From contig NZ_JACIBC010000012.1 in the NCBI RefSeq assembly GCF_014195095.1, positions 1 to 64,000 on the forward strand: a stretch of DNA of 64,000 bases. Reading direction: 5' to 3'. The position numbers and the translations under genes were made by a program. The stretch comes from Rhizobium sp. BK602. Lineage in GTDB: Bacteria > Pseudomonadota > Alphaproteobacteria > Rhizobiales > Rhizobiaceae. Below the pieces are notes generated by a model. The model searched no databases and was not told the origin of the DNA. It saw nothing but the letters and a program-made list of their open reading frames with translations. Numbering within the stretch: the stretch's first letter is position 1; every line of letters starts with the position of its first letter. Below, piece by piece: positions 49,290-57,585 of the stretch.

Positions 49290-51806
49290 TCATAAGCATT
49301 TCACGTCGCTGATGACGACCTGGCTGCCGCGTTGTGGCCTATAGGCGAATTTCGCGTGGCATTTGCCGCCGTCCTGCAGCAGGACGTCGATCGCGTTGCG
49401 TGCGCCAAGGCCGCGGATATAGGCCTGTCCGTCATAGCCGATGACGAATTCCTCGCCTGTGCCCTGTAATTTTCCGCTGACGCCGGCCGGAAGCGGCGTG
49501 CCGTTCCTGTCGGTGATCGTGACCAGTGCCGCCTGTGGCGTCTCCGACACGCCGAACTTGACGACGACGCCGCTGCGGTCGGCGGGAACCACCACTTCCT
49601 TGGTCGCCGGCACTTCGGCATCGACGGGCAGGTTCTTCGGATCGATCGACACGGTGTTCGGCTCATAGGAATTGAGGTTCGGCACGAGGATGCGGCCGCT
49701 GCTGCCGGTCTTGCCGATCGGCCTGTTCTGCTGTTGCACCTCGACGCCCGGCGTTCCGACGTCGACCACGGCGAAGGCATCGTCGATGCGGTTGGAGGCA
49801 AAGACATCGCCGCCGGCAACGGCGATGGCGCCGTCCATCTGCGCGGTGGCGCGGACGTTCTTGTCATATTGCTGGACGCCCGCCTCGAAGCGCGCAAAGG
49901 GCGCGCGATAGCTGATCGCCGCCTGCCGGTTGGTGTCCTTTCCTTCCGAGGTGCGCGCGCGCCAGCCGATGCTGCCGTTCTCCTGCTGCTGCGACTTGGA
50001 GATATCGGCAACGACATTGAAGCCATCCGGGCCGCTTTCGATGCCGGTGCTGGCGGAGATATTGTCGCCGAAGGGGATCGAAACGCCGGCGAAGATCCCG
50101 AAACTTCTGCTGTTGTCGAGATCGGCAAAGGCGGACGCATAGAAGCTGGCGCGTTTGAAGGTCTGGCTGTAGGAGAGGCCGGCGATCTGGCTTTTCTCGC
50201 CAGTCGCGCTTTCGAGCCGCGTGTAGGACAGGTTGAGGCTGGAGAGGTCCAGCGGAGCGGGAATGCTCAAGGTGACCTGATCGATCGCCCGGGGCACGCC
50301 GGCACTGAGCACGATGAAATCCCCCGAACCGGTATGCGTCGGTTCGGCCGTGACCGAGGCTATGTCGTCGTAATCGTCGAAGCTGCGCTGCATGCGCGCA
50401 TAGACAGACCAGTCGTTGTAGCTCATTTCCAGCGTGGCGTTGAAGAGGGTGCCTGAGCGGCCGCCGCTGGCGCTTGCCGCAACCGCCGCCGATGCCACGC
50501 CCCAGGCGCCGACGGGAAAGGCGGCACCGACGCCGCCATTGAGGAGGTTCTGGCCGCCCTCGAAATGGCCTTCCAGGGTCAGCCAGTCCCTCACCCCGTA
50601 GCGCATCGTGGCGACGCCCATGATGCGATCGTCATAATCATTGGATTCGACGCCGAAGTTGCGGCGCGGGACGCCGATTTCGGCGGAGAAGTCGTATAGA
50701 TCCTGGCGCAGCAGCAGGCTTGACGAATAGAACGGCAGGGTCGTCGTGGTTTCGCGACCGAGGCTGTCGCGCAGGACGACGCGGGCCTCGCCGGCGCCGG
50801 AAAAGACCGGCAGATTGGTGACCTGATAGGGGCCGGCCGGCACATCGCCGGAATAGGAACGCACGTTCTGGGTATAGATCTCCAGTGTCGATGGAACGGC
50901 GGCGGTTCCCCGGAACGCGGGAAGCGGCTCCGTCACCAGGTCGGAGCGCAGCGCGAAATTGCGCTGCGCCTGGATGCCGCCGAAATAGACCGGGCGGGTC
51001 CATGAGAGGCCGCTGGTGGTGAAATCGCCCACGCGGTAGGTGACGAGGTTTTTTGGGTCGGAATAGCTCCAGGTGGTGTTGAGGCGGGTGATGCCGTCGA
51101 GACTGCCGTCGGAATAGCCGGTTATGAAGGATTGGCTCAAGGTACCGTAAGGGCTGAAGACACGGGCATCGAATGAGCCGGATATGCCCTGAAAGACGTC
51201 GAGATCGTTCTCGGACAGGCTGTTGGAGCTGGCAAAGAGCGAATAGTTGAGCACGCCGCCGTAGCTGGACTGGGCTTGCGGGATATCGCGCTTCTGCTTT
51301 GTCCTGACATCGATGACGCGCGCCGCGCGGCCGTCATCGCTTGCGGTGACGTAAAGCCGCTGGCCGAGCACGTCGACCCGATAGGCGATATCGCTGAGAT
51401 CGCCAAGGCGGATCAGCTCGTCGTCGCCGGCGCCGGCCGGAGGTCTTATGCCGACTTCGCGAAGCTCTCCCGCCGTCGCCGCAAGCGAGCCATCGCGCCG
51501 TTGCTTGAAATCGCCGATCATATTCATCGGGATGTCGTTGATGAACACTTCAAGGAGGAGATCCTGCGTATCGGCGGGCATGCCATCGGTTTCTGCCGCT
51601 ATCGGCTCGTTCGGCACTTCTTGCGCGTTCAGCGCCGAAACGGGGAGAAGGGCACAGGCGGCAGCGATCCAGACGCTGGAGCAATTCCGGCAAAAGCGCG
51701 AAGCGGTTTTCCGCCCGGACTTGCATAAAAACAAAGAGGTAGAGCGTTTCAGCGACCCTATGAAGCGCCGAAGCGCTCTAGCGCTTCGTGACGGCGATAT
51801 TGGCAT
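49290..51806 (-). CDS. Fimbrial outer-membrane usher (CsuD-like), start region formed by a repeat element
   Basis: About 838 residues if translation begins at ATG 51806; TTG 51734 is an alternative. Neither has a good ribosome site. From VWIAAACALLPVSALNAQ the signal peptide and mature protein are normal. The usher N-domain, the 24-strand barrel with FNAT, YGVRDWLTLEGHFE and NISASTGIES strands, the plug, and the C-terminal domains (DRNGTPLPAGVSG, AKFAYRP) follow. The about 25-45 residues ahead of the signal peptide (ALRRFIGSLKRSTSLFLC and on) are encoded by the intergenic repeat at 51679-51781. So the natural start was altered by the element, or the N-terminus now derives from it. Ushers secrete and assemble chaperone-bound pilins. 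Confidence 0.8.
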   Translation of the reverse strand: MPISPSRSARALRRFIGSLKRSTSLFLCKSGRKTASRFCRNCSSVWIAAACALLPVSALNAQEVPNEPIAAETDGMPADTQDLLLEVFINDIPMNMIGDFKQRRDGSLAATAGELREVGIRPPAGAGDDELIRLGDLSDIAYRVDVLGQRLYVTASDDGRAARVIDVRTKQKRDIPQAQSSYGGVLNYSLFASSNSLSENDLDVFQGISGSFDARVFSPYGTLSQSFITGYSDGSLDGITRLNTTWSYSDPKNLVTYRVGDFTTSGLSWTRPVYFGGIQAQRNFALRSDLVTEPLPAFRGTAAVPSTLEIYTQNVRSYSGDVPAGPYQVTNLPVFSGAGEARVVLRDSLGRETTTTLPFYSSSLLLRQDLYDFSAEIGVPRRNFGVESNDYDDRIMGVATMRYGVRDWLTLEGHFEGGQNLLNGGVGAAFPVGAWGVASAAVAASASGGRSGTLFNATLEMSYNDWSVYARMQRSFDDYDDIASVTAEPTHTGSGDFIVLSAGVPRAIDQVTLSIPAPLDLSSLNLSYTRLESATGEKSQIAGLSYSQTFKRASFYASAFADLDNSRSFGIFAGVSIPFGDNISASTGIESGPDGFNVVADISKSQQQENGSIGWRARTSEGKDTNRQAAISYRAPFARFEAGVQQYDKNVRATAQMDGAIAVAGGDVFASNRIDDAFAVVDVGTPGVEVQQQNRPIGKTGSSGRILVPNLNSYEPNTVSIDPKNLPVDAEVPATKEVVVPADRSGVVVKFGVSETPQAALVTITDRNGTPLPAGVSGKLQGTGEEFVIGYDGQAYIRGLGARNAIDVLLQDGGKCHAKFAYRPQRGSQVVISDVKCL
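51679..51781. repeat. RIME-like intergenic element overlapping chaperone stop and usher N-terminus
   Basis: About 103 bp with two palindromic halves: one around GCAATTCCGG and CCGGACTTGC with the inner CGAAGCGGTTTTCC, then a linker with AAAAACAAAGAG, then a stem of TAGAGCG (51740-51746) with CGCTCTA (51774-51780). This composition is typical of the mosaic intergenic elements abundant in Rhizobium. It supplies the chaperone's stop codon and much of the usher's upstream reading frame. Confidence 0.65.
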
Positions 51807-52497
51807 TGAACGGCCCAAGATCGCTTTGGCCCTGCAGGGTTATCGTTCCGCCGGAAAGGGATTTCGCACTGCCCACAGGCCATTGCATGGTTGCGCCGCC
51901 GAGCACATAGCCGACCAAGCCGTTGCGGCCGCCGATCTTCGCGGCGCCCTGCTTGATGGTCACGTTCGACAGGCGGAAGCGGCTGTCGCCGTTGTTCTTG
52001 CCGGTCAGCAGCAGGCTGCCCCCTTGCTGGCTCAGGTTCCATGACACGTCGGCGGCCTTGGCGCCGGCATCGCGGAAGAAGACCGGGATGGAATGGCGCA
52101 TGATCAGGGTGACGGTACCGGCTTTCGCGCGGGAGGGGTCCGGCAGTTCGTCGACGATGACGCGGTATGTTTCCTCCGCGCGCACCGGCGCCTTGCTGGT
52201 TCGAACCACCCTGACCACATATTCGCCGTTCGGGCCTATCTTGGTGGCGGGCGGGCTGGCGACGACGGTCGTCGTCGGCTCCAGCCGCTCGATGCCGCCC
52301 GTCTGGCTCCACTTGAACACGCGCACCTGCACGTTGATGGGATGATCGCCGTCATTGGTCAGGTTGAGCACGCCGGCGCTATCGGGTGCGATGAGCTCGA
52401 GATTGGTTGGTGCCACGCGCAGGGAGGCGGCGTTCGCCAAACACGCGCCCAGCAGAAAAAGCACAATCGTGGCAAGGCATGAAAACATGCGTCGCAT
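51778..52497 (-). CDS. Pilus chaperone (CsuC/FimC-like)
   Basis: 239 residues from ATG 52497, with GAGGG upstream. Signal peptide about 1-24 (LATIVLFLLGACLANA). The two-Ig-domain chaperone fold is shown by SLRVAPTNLELIAPDSAGVLNLTN, VQVRVFKWSQ, then EYVVRVVRTSKAPVRAEETYRVIVDELP, which holds the conserved Arg and Lys that grip pilin C-termini. The second domain (about 130-239) has MRHSIPVFF and FRLSNVTIKQGA. It delivers pilins to the usher in the periplasm. Its last codons (Lys-Arg-stop) abut or lie in the repeat element, so its natural end may differ by a few residues in relatives. Confidence 0.9.
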   Translation of the reverse strand: MRRMFSCLATIVLFLLGACLANAASLRVAPTNLELIAPDSAGVLNLTNDGDHPINVQVRVFKWSQTGGIERLEPTTTVVASPPATKIGPNGEYVVRVVRTSKAPVRAEETYRVIVDELPDPSRAKAGTVTLIMRHSIPVFFRDAGAKAADVSWNLSQQGGSLLLTGKNNGDSRFRLSNVTIKQGAAKIGGRNGLVGYVLGGATMQWPVGSAKSLSGGTITLQGQSDLGPFNANIAVTKR

Positions 52498-52522
52498 AGC
52501 AGCCCTCAAGGGTCCAATGTGT

Positions 52523-53020
52523 TCAGTAGGTAACGGTAATCGCCACCGTATCGGTATAGACGCCGGCGGCCGGCGTGGTCTGCGGCGGAACCCGTCCGTA
52601 AACCGTGATGTTCTGGACGTCGCCGTTACCGGTTCCGGAGACCGTATCCGTGCCGATCGTCGTACCCCAGAGCTGGCTGTGGTTGGTGTCGCGGTAAAGG
52701 CTGTAATTGATGGTGGCTGACGCCGGTCCTGTCATCTTGCGCACGGTCGTCGTCGCACCCGAACCTGCGCCGGCGCTCAGGCCGACATTGTATGTCTGTC
52801 CGCTCGTGCATTGAACACCGATCGTACTGGTCTGGTCGGTATTGGCATCGAGAACGCCCTTGGTGCCGAAATCGAGATCGCTGGCTGTCTGGATCTTGCA
52901 CTCGGCCTGGATGGTGATGCGGACCGTCATGTTGCCGGTTGCCACCGCGGCAATGGCAGGTGCCTGGACTATCGACATTGCAGCACCGGCGAGCACGGCA
53001 ATGCGTAAGGCTTTCAGCAT
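52523..53020 (-). CDS. SCPU domain pilin subunit (CsuA/B-like)
   Basis: 165 residues from ATG 53020, with GGAGGGG upstream. Signal peptide about 1-24 (IAVLAGAAMSIVQAPAIA). One SCPU domain: TVRITIQAECKIQTASDLDFGTKGVLDAN, VQCTSGQTYNVGLSAG, RKMTGPASATINYSLYRDTNHSQLW, ending VYTDTVAITVTY. The paired Cys (in AECKI and VQCTS) form the usual disulfide of pilins. As the first gene of the operon it should be the main shaft protein. It ends 26 nt before the chaperone start, all on the minus strand. A missing second small SCPU subunit (CsuB) makes this a minimal four-gene version of the Csu cluster. Confidence 0.88.
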   Translation of the reverse strand: MLKALRIAVLAGAAMSIVQAPAIAAVATGNMTVRITIQAECKIQTASDLDFGTKGVLDANTDQTSTIGVQCTSGQTYNVGLSAGAGSGATTTVRKMTGPASATINYSLYRDTNHSQLWGTTIGTDTVSGTGNGDVQNITVYGRVPPQTTPAAGVYTDTVAITVTY

Positions 53021-53569
53021 TTGACTTCCCCTCCGCAAGCTCCCCACGAACTTGCTAATATCCTAAATTAATCATATAGGGGCGCCAATGGCAATAAGGC
53101 GGGACAATATTAAGTTGTTTTTCGAGCAAAACGGCCTGGTCCCGCAGGATAAATAATATTCGTCCGCAATGTACCGGAATAGGCATATTCCGGCAGCACG
53201 AAACAGTTAATAAACCTTGAAAATATAGTATCCGGTCGAGATTGGGGCGGATGTGCCGACCTCTGTCCTCCCTACACGAACTGCAGCTCATGCGGGTGTG
53301 AAATCGCCGGTGCATCGAGAGGCCGAGATACGGCCGACTATCGAGCGCCCATCCTCGGGTTTCGGATTTTCATCGTGATTCGTGCAGCCAGAAGCCTCGC
53401 GCGACAGGACGCCGTCGACCATCGCCGGTTCCTGGGATGAGCGGCGCCCATAGAAACTTTGTCTGCCCCCATCTGGCGAAGCGTCGTGTAACGATCATGA
53501 CCGCATCAATTGAACGGTTGCCTCAAGCCCGAGGGCGGGTGGCCGAACGCCGTGAATGGTAGAGACAGA
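53021..53569. promoter_or_regulatory. Divergent promoter region of pilus and carboxylase operons
   Basis: 549 bp. The part next to the pilin (53050-53240) is AT-rich, unlike the neighbouring genes, and should hold the pilus promoter. The right half is GC-rich with no clear signal. No gene is supported on either strand: the frame 53055-53315 (minus) has no ribosome site and Cys-rich, irregular content. Confidence 0.4.
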
Positions 53570-54007
53570 ATGGATCTGCACAAGATCAAGACGCTGATCG
53601 AATTTGTCGGTCGATCGCGAGTTTTGGAGTTGACCGTACAGGATGGCGGCACCACCGTCCGGATATTCGGCAACTCCATGCAAGCGACTGGCCCCTCCAT
53701 CGATGCCGGCAAAATTCAACAATCGCTGAATGCGCCGAAATCCGCAGCCCAGCCCCTCGGGGATAACAAGGGCAGCGGTATCGTGACCGCGCCGATTTCG
53801 GGCCTGCTGCACCGTTCTCCAAGTCCGGGCGCGCCATCCTTCGTCGAGGCTGGCGATCGTGTCGAGCCGGGACAGGGCCTTTGCATCATCGAAGCGATGA
53901 AAGTCTTCAGCACGGTATCCGCCCCCAAGGGCGGATCGGTCCTGCGTATCCTCGTTTCGGACGGGGAAGAGGTCGAGGCGGGTCAGTCGCTGATGGAGAT
54001 CGCCTGA
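53570..54007 (+). CDS. Biotin carboxyl carrier protein (AccB-like)
   Basis: 145 residues from ATG 53570 (MDLHKIKTLIEFV), the standard AccB opening; the frame further upstream lacks support. Residues about 30-65 are a linker. The biotinyl domain (about 70-145) has VTAPISGLLHRSPSPGAPSF, GDRVEPGQGLCIIEAMK with the biotin-accepting Lys in EAMK, and VLVSDGEEVEAGQSLMEI-type closing strands. It carries carboxybiotin between the biotin carboxylase encoded next and a carboxyltransferase. The neighbours are PxpABC genes rather than AccAD. It ends in TGATG with the next gene. Confidence 0.88.
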   Translation: MDLHKIKTLIEFVGRSRVLELTVQDGGTTVRIFGNSMQATGPSIDAGKIQQSLNAPKSAAQPLGDNKGSGIVTAPISGLLHRSPSPGAPSFVEAGDRVEPGQGLCIIEAMKVFSTVSAPKGGSVLRILVSDGEEVEAGQSLMEIA

Positions 54008-55392
54008 TGCCGGCCCATGCTGCTCCCATCGACGGTCCACGCCGCTTCAATTCCGTGCTGATCGCCAATCGCGGCGAGGTGGCGCTGCGCATCCAGCGTG
54101 CATGCCGGGAGCTGGACCTGCGGACGATCATGATCTGTTCGGAAGCCGACCGGAATGCTCCCTATATGGCAACGGCGGACGAGGTGATCTGCATCGGGCC
54201 GTCGCGGCCGGGCCAGAGCTATCTCAATCAGGCGGCCATCCTCCTTGCCCTGCGCACGACGGGGGCCGGGGCCGTGCATCCCGGGTACGGGTTCCTGTCG
54301 GAAAATGCCGGTTTTGCTGAAGCCGTGGAGGCGGTCGGTACGGTTTTCATCGGACCGCCGGCCTCGGCGATCCGCATCATGGGCGACAAGATCGCCGCCA
54401 AGCGGGCGATGATGGCCGCCGGCGTTCCCTGCGTGCCGGGGCCGGATACGGCGCTTCCCGATGAGATCGCCGAGATCAAGGCGATCGCTGCCGAAATCGG
54501 CTATCCGGTGATCGTGAAGGCGGCGGGTGGCGGTGGCGGCAGGGGAATGCGCGTCGCCCATGATCCGGCCGAACTCGAGGCTGCCGTGACGGTTACCCGC
54601 GAGGAGGCCCGCCGGGCCTTCGGCAATCCCGAGCTTTACATCGAGAAGTTTCTGGAACAGCCGCGCCATGTCGAGATCCAGCTTCTGTGCGACGAGCATG
54701 GCAACGCCCTATGGCTTGGCCATCGCGATTGCTCGATGCAGCGGCGCCATCAGAAGGTGGTCGAGGAGGCGCCGGCTCCCGGCCTTTCCGCCGATCTGGC
54801 CGCCGCCATCGGTGCGCGTTGCGCCGAGGCCTGCCGCCAGATCGGCTATCGCGGTGTCGGCACGTTCGAATTCCTCTATGAGAATGGCGAGTTCTATTTC
54901 ATCGAGATGAATACGCGCCTGCAGGTCGAGCATCCGGTCACGGAGATGACCTCGGGCATCGACATCGTGCGTGAGCAGCTTCGTGTCGCCCAGGGACTGC
55001 CTGTCGACCTGTCCCAGGCCGAGGTTGCGACAGTCGGACATGCTTTCGAATGCCGTATCAATGCCGAAGACCCACTGACCTTCGCCGCGTCTCCCGGGCT
55101 CGTAACCGGCCTGCAATGGCCGGGCGGTCCCGGCGTGCGCGTCGATAGCCATCTGGTCGCCGGTTACAAAGTGCCCTCGCATTACGACTCCTTGATTGGG
55201 AAGCTCATCGTGCACGCGCCGACGCGGGAGCAGGCGATCCGCCGCATGCGGGTGGCTCTGGCGGATACGCGGATCGACGGGATCGCGACCAATCTTTCGC
55301 TGCATCGGCGGATTTTCGAGGACCCGGCCTTCTGCGCGGGGGCGACGGACATCCATCATCTCGAAAAATGGTTGGGCGGGCAAAAGCCATGA
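54007..55392 (+). CDS. Biotin carboxylase (AccC-like)
   Basis: 461 residues from ATG 54007, which overlaps the carrier stop. Biotin carboxylase N-domain (about 14-125, SVLIANRGEVALRIQRACRE, GYGFLSEN). ATP-grasp (about 127-340) with KAAGGGGGRGMRVAH, EIQLLCDEHGNALWLGHRDCS, RRHQKVVEEAPAP and the EMNTRLQVEHPVTE catalytic segment. C-domain (about 345-450, AFECRINAEDP). It carboxylates biotin on the carrier with ATP and bicarbonate. Extra to the genome's acetyl-CoA carboxylase, it belongs to a 5-oxoprolinase-like or urea-amidolyase-like carboxylation system with the KipI/KipA-type genes downstream. Confidence 0.92.
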   Translation: MPAHAAPIDGPRRFNSVLIANRGEVALRIQRACRELDLRTIMICSEADRNAPYMATADEVICIGPSRPGQSYLNQAAILLALRTTGAGAVHPGYGFLSENAGFAEAVEAVGTVFIGPPASAIRIMGDKIAAKRAMMAAGVPCVPGPDTALPDEIAEIKAIAAEIGYPVIVKAAGGGGGRGMRVAHDPAELEAAVTVTREEARRAFGNPELYIEKFLEQPRHVEIQLLCDEHGNALWLGHRDCSMQRRHQKVVEEAPAPGLSADLAAAIGARCAEACRQIGYRGVGTFEFLYENGEFYFIEMNTRLQVEHPVTEMTSGIDIVREQLRVAQGLPVDLSQAEVATVGHAFECRINAEDPLTFAASPGLVTGLQWPGGPGVRVDSHLVAGYKVPSHYDSLIGKLIVHAPTREQAIRRMRVALADTRIDGIATNLSLHRRIFEDPAFCAGATDIHHLEKWLGGQKP

Positions 55393-55850
55393 TGAGGCGT
55401 CCGAAAAAACAGCCGACCGGCATGACGGCGGCGCTCACCGATCCCGCCGTCATCGGCGAAATTCTGGGCTGGCTCGAAGCCGCCGGCGTCGATGCCATCG
55501 AGATCGAAACCGAGGGCGGCCCGTTTATCCGCATCGTGGCGGGAGCCTCGTCGCCGCCGGCGGCCGCCGGTGCTATCGCTGACGAACCTTCGCCCACCCG
55601 CTCGGCGCCACCTGCCGTCAAGGCACCGGTCGCCGGCCATTTCGTCGCGGCGCATTCGGGCAACGATATCGTCCTTGCCGGGGAGGGAACTCCCGTTCTG
55701 CCGGATCAGATCGTCGGCTTCGTGACGATCGGGCCCATGCTCGTGCCGGTGCGGGTTCCGGAAAGCGGCATCCTCGGCAAATGCGGTGTCGAGACCGGTG
55801 CGCTGGTCGGTTACGGTGATACCCTCTTTCCGGTCGAGGCGGCGCAATGA
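55389..55850 (+). CDS. Biotinyl-like carrier protein lacking the biotin lysine
   Basis: 153 residues, start ATG 55389 overlapping the carboxylase stop. Residues about 15-50 resemble an AccB N-terminus (TDPAVIGEILGWLEAAGVDA). The C-terminal domain (about 75-150) follows the biotinyl fold: KAPVAGHFVAA, then VLPDQIVGFVTIGPMLVPVRVPESG, then GALVGYGDTLFPVE. Where the true carrier has EAMK, this one has GPML, so it cannot be biotinylated. It may be a structural partner of the complex, or a scaffold between carboxylase and PxpB/PxpC. Such lysine-less copies occur beside KipI/KipA-type genes in other Proteobacteria to my knowledge. Confidence 0.75.
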   Translation: MMRRPKKQPTGMTAALTDPAVIGEILGWLEAAGVDAIEIETEGGPFIRIVAGASSPPAAAGAIADEPSPTRSAPPAVKAPVAGHFVAAHSGNDIVLAGEGTPVLPDQIVGFVTIGPMLVPVRVPESGILGKCGVETGALVGYGDTLFPVEAAQ

Positions 55851-56557
55851 AAGTCATGGAGGCTGCCATTCTCTCCGCTCCGTCCGTCATCAAGCCGGCA
55901 TCCGTCGAGGCCGCGAAGGTCTCGGTTATCGGCACGCGGTCCTATCTGATCGAGGCTCCCGGTCCGTTCGATCTGCCGGCGCAGCGCCGAATTTGGGCTC
56001 TTGCGCAAGCCGTCGAAGCATGGCCCGAGGTGCGCGAGGCCGTTCCCGGCATGACGAACCTGCTTGTCATTCTGAAGAACACACCGGAAGAGCCGGATCG
56101 CATCGAGGCACGGCTTCGCGCCGAATGGGAGCGGGGGCGCGATATCGACTTGCCGGGCAAACTGGTGGAAATACCGGTCACCTATGGCGGCGAACACGCG
56201 ACCGACCTTGCCGCCATCTGCGATTTCACCGGTCTTGGCGATCGCGAGGTGGTGCGTCTGCACCATGAGGGCAGCTACACTGTCTTTGCGCTCGGAAGCG
56301 CGCCGGGCTTCGCTTATCTCCACGGTCTCGACCCACGCATCCATATGCCACGCAAGACCGTGCCGTCGCTGAGGATGCTCAAGGGAACGGTGACGATCGG
56401 CGGCATGCAGACTGGCGTTTCGGCGCTGACGGGGCCGAATGGCTGGAATTCCATCGGCTTTGCCGAACTCTCGGTCTTCGATCCACGGCAGGCATCGCCG
56501 GCGCTGCTGGCGCCCGGCGACAGGGTGCGCTTTCTCCCCGAAAGGATCGAGCTATGA
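55847..56557 (+). CDS. pxpB: 5-oxoprolinase subunit PxpB (KipI family)
   Basis: 236 residues; start ATG 55847 overlaps the previous stop by 4 nt. The KipI/allophanate hydrolase subunit 1 fold is clear from LVEIPVTYGGEHATDLAAIC, then FALGSAPGFAYLHGLDPRIHMPRK and VTIGGMQTGVSALTGPNGWNSIGF. In PxpABC it forms part of the complex that opens 5-oxoproline with ATP to give glutamate. KipI relatives also bind sensor kinases in Bacillus. The N-terminal about 30 residues are longer than in short KipI versions. It is translationally coupled to pxpC (4-nt overlap). Confidence 0.88.
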   Translation: MKVMEAAILSAPSVIKPASVEAAKVSVIGTRSYLIEAPGPFDLPAQRRIWALAQAVEAWPEVREAVPGMTNLLVILKNTPEEPDRIEARLRAEWERGRDIDLPGKLVEIPVTYGGEHATDLAAICDFTGLGDREVVRLHHEGSYTVFALGSAPGFAYLHGLDPRIHMPRKTVPSLRMLKGTVTIGGMQTGVSALTGPNGWNSIGFAELSVFDPRQASPALLAPGDRVRFLPERIEL

Positions 56558-57552
56558 TCGCAGTGCTCGAAACCGGTCCGCTCAATACCGTTCAGGATCT
56601 CGGCCGCTTCGGATATCGCAGCATCGGCGTGACCTCCAGCGGAGCCATGGATGAACTGGCGCTGACGATCGGCAACGTGCTGCTCGGCAACCATGACGGC
56701 GCGGCGGCGCTGGAGATCCAGACATTTCCGTTTCGTCTCCAATTTGACAAGGACACGGTCATCGCCATCACCGGCGCCGATTGCGGCGCGCATCTCAACG
56801 GGAAACCATTGCCGTCCTGGTGGGCGATGCCGGTTGGCGCCGGACAGGTGCTGGAGCTCAAGACGCCGCTCAAATCGGCCCGGGCCTATCTATGTGTTCA
56901 AGGCGGGATCGAGGTCGAGCCGATGCTGGGATCGCGCAGCACCTCGCTTCGCGGGGCGTTCGGTGGCCTGGAGGGCCGTTTCCTGGCGGCCAACGACCGG
57001 CTGGTCATCGCAGATGCGCGGCCCTGCTCGGTGCCATCGGGTGGCTTCGGCGTCATGCCTCCGGAGGTCGCGCTGAAGGCGCATTTTCCGGTCGCGGAGG
57101 ATGGCACGCTGCTCATCCGCGCCATACCCGCCGGCGAGCACGATCTCTTCGGCTCGGAGGCGGAACGCTTCTGGTCGCAGAGCTGGAAGATATCCTCCCA
57201 GAGCGACCGCACGGGCTACCGGCTCTCCGGAGAGCCCATCAGGCTCGCCGCGCCCGTCGAGATGCGCTCGCATGGCGTGGTGCCCGGCGTCGTCCAGATG
57301 CCGCCCGCGGGCGAGCCGATCATTCAGATGAGCGACGCCAATACCGCCGGGGGCTATCCGAAGATCGCGGGTGTGGTGGAGATCGACCTCTGGCGGCTGG
57401 GACAAGCCCGCATCGGCAGCCGCATTCGGTTCGTCCGCTCGAGCGCGCGCGAGGCGCTTTCCATCGAGCGGGCAGTGACAGCCTATGTCGACGATATCAG
57501 GCGGACGGCTCCCATGCTCGGCGAGGCGCTGGCGGCGATGTCGCGCCGCTGA
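56554..57552 (+). CDS. pxpC: 5-oxoprolinase subunit PxpC (KipA family, biotin-dependent carboxyltransferase-like)
   Basis: 332 residues. The opening LETGPLNTVQDLGRFGYRSIGV and the GAMDELALTIGNVLLGN segment are diagnostic of the KipA/allophanate hydrolase subunit 2 family. Later blocks include ARAYLCVQGGIEVEPMLGSRST, the SSQSDRTGYRLSG turn, and MSDANTAGGYPKIAGV near the C-terminus. The family is homologous to the carboxyltransferase parts of urea amidolyase, which makes its link to the biotin carboxylase upstream meaningful. It overlaps pxpB by 4 nt; pxpA follows after 33 nt. Confidence 0.9.
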   Translation: MIAVLETGPLNTVQDLGRFGYRSIGVTSSGAMDELALTIGNVLLGNHDGAAALEIQTFPFRLQFDKDTVIAITGADCGAHLNGKPLPSWWAMPVGAGQVLELKTPLKSARAYLCVQGGIEVEPMLGSRSTSLRGAFGGLEGRFLAANDRLVIADARPCSVPSGGFGVMPPEVALKAHFPVAEDGTLLIRAIPAGEHDLFGSEAERFWSQSWKISSQSDRTGYRLSGEPIRLAAPVEMRSHGVVPGVVQMPPAGEPIIQMSDANTAGGYPKIAGVVEIDLWRLGQARIGSRIRFVRSSAREALSIERAVTAYVDDIRRTAPMLGEALAAMSRR

Positions 57553-57585
57553 CATGCGGCTTCGAGGGTTAAGCAGGAGGCAGGA

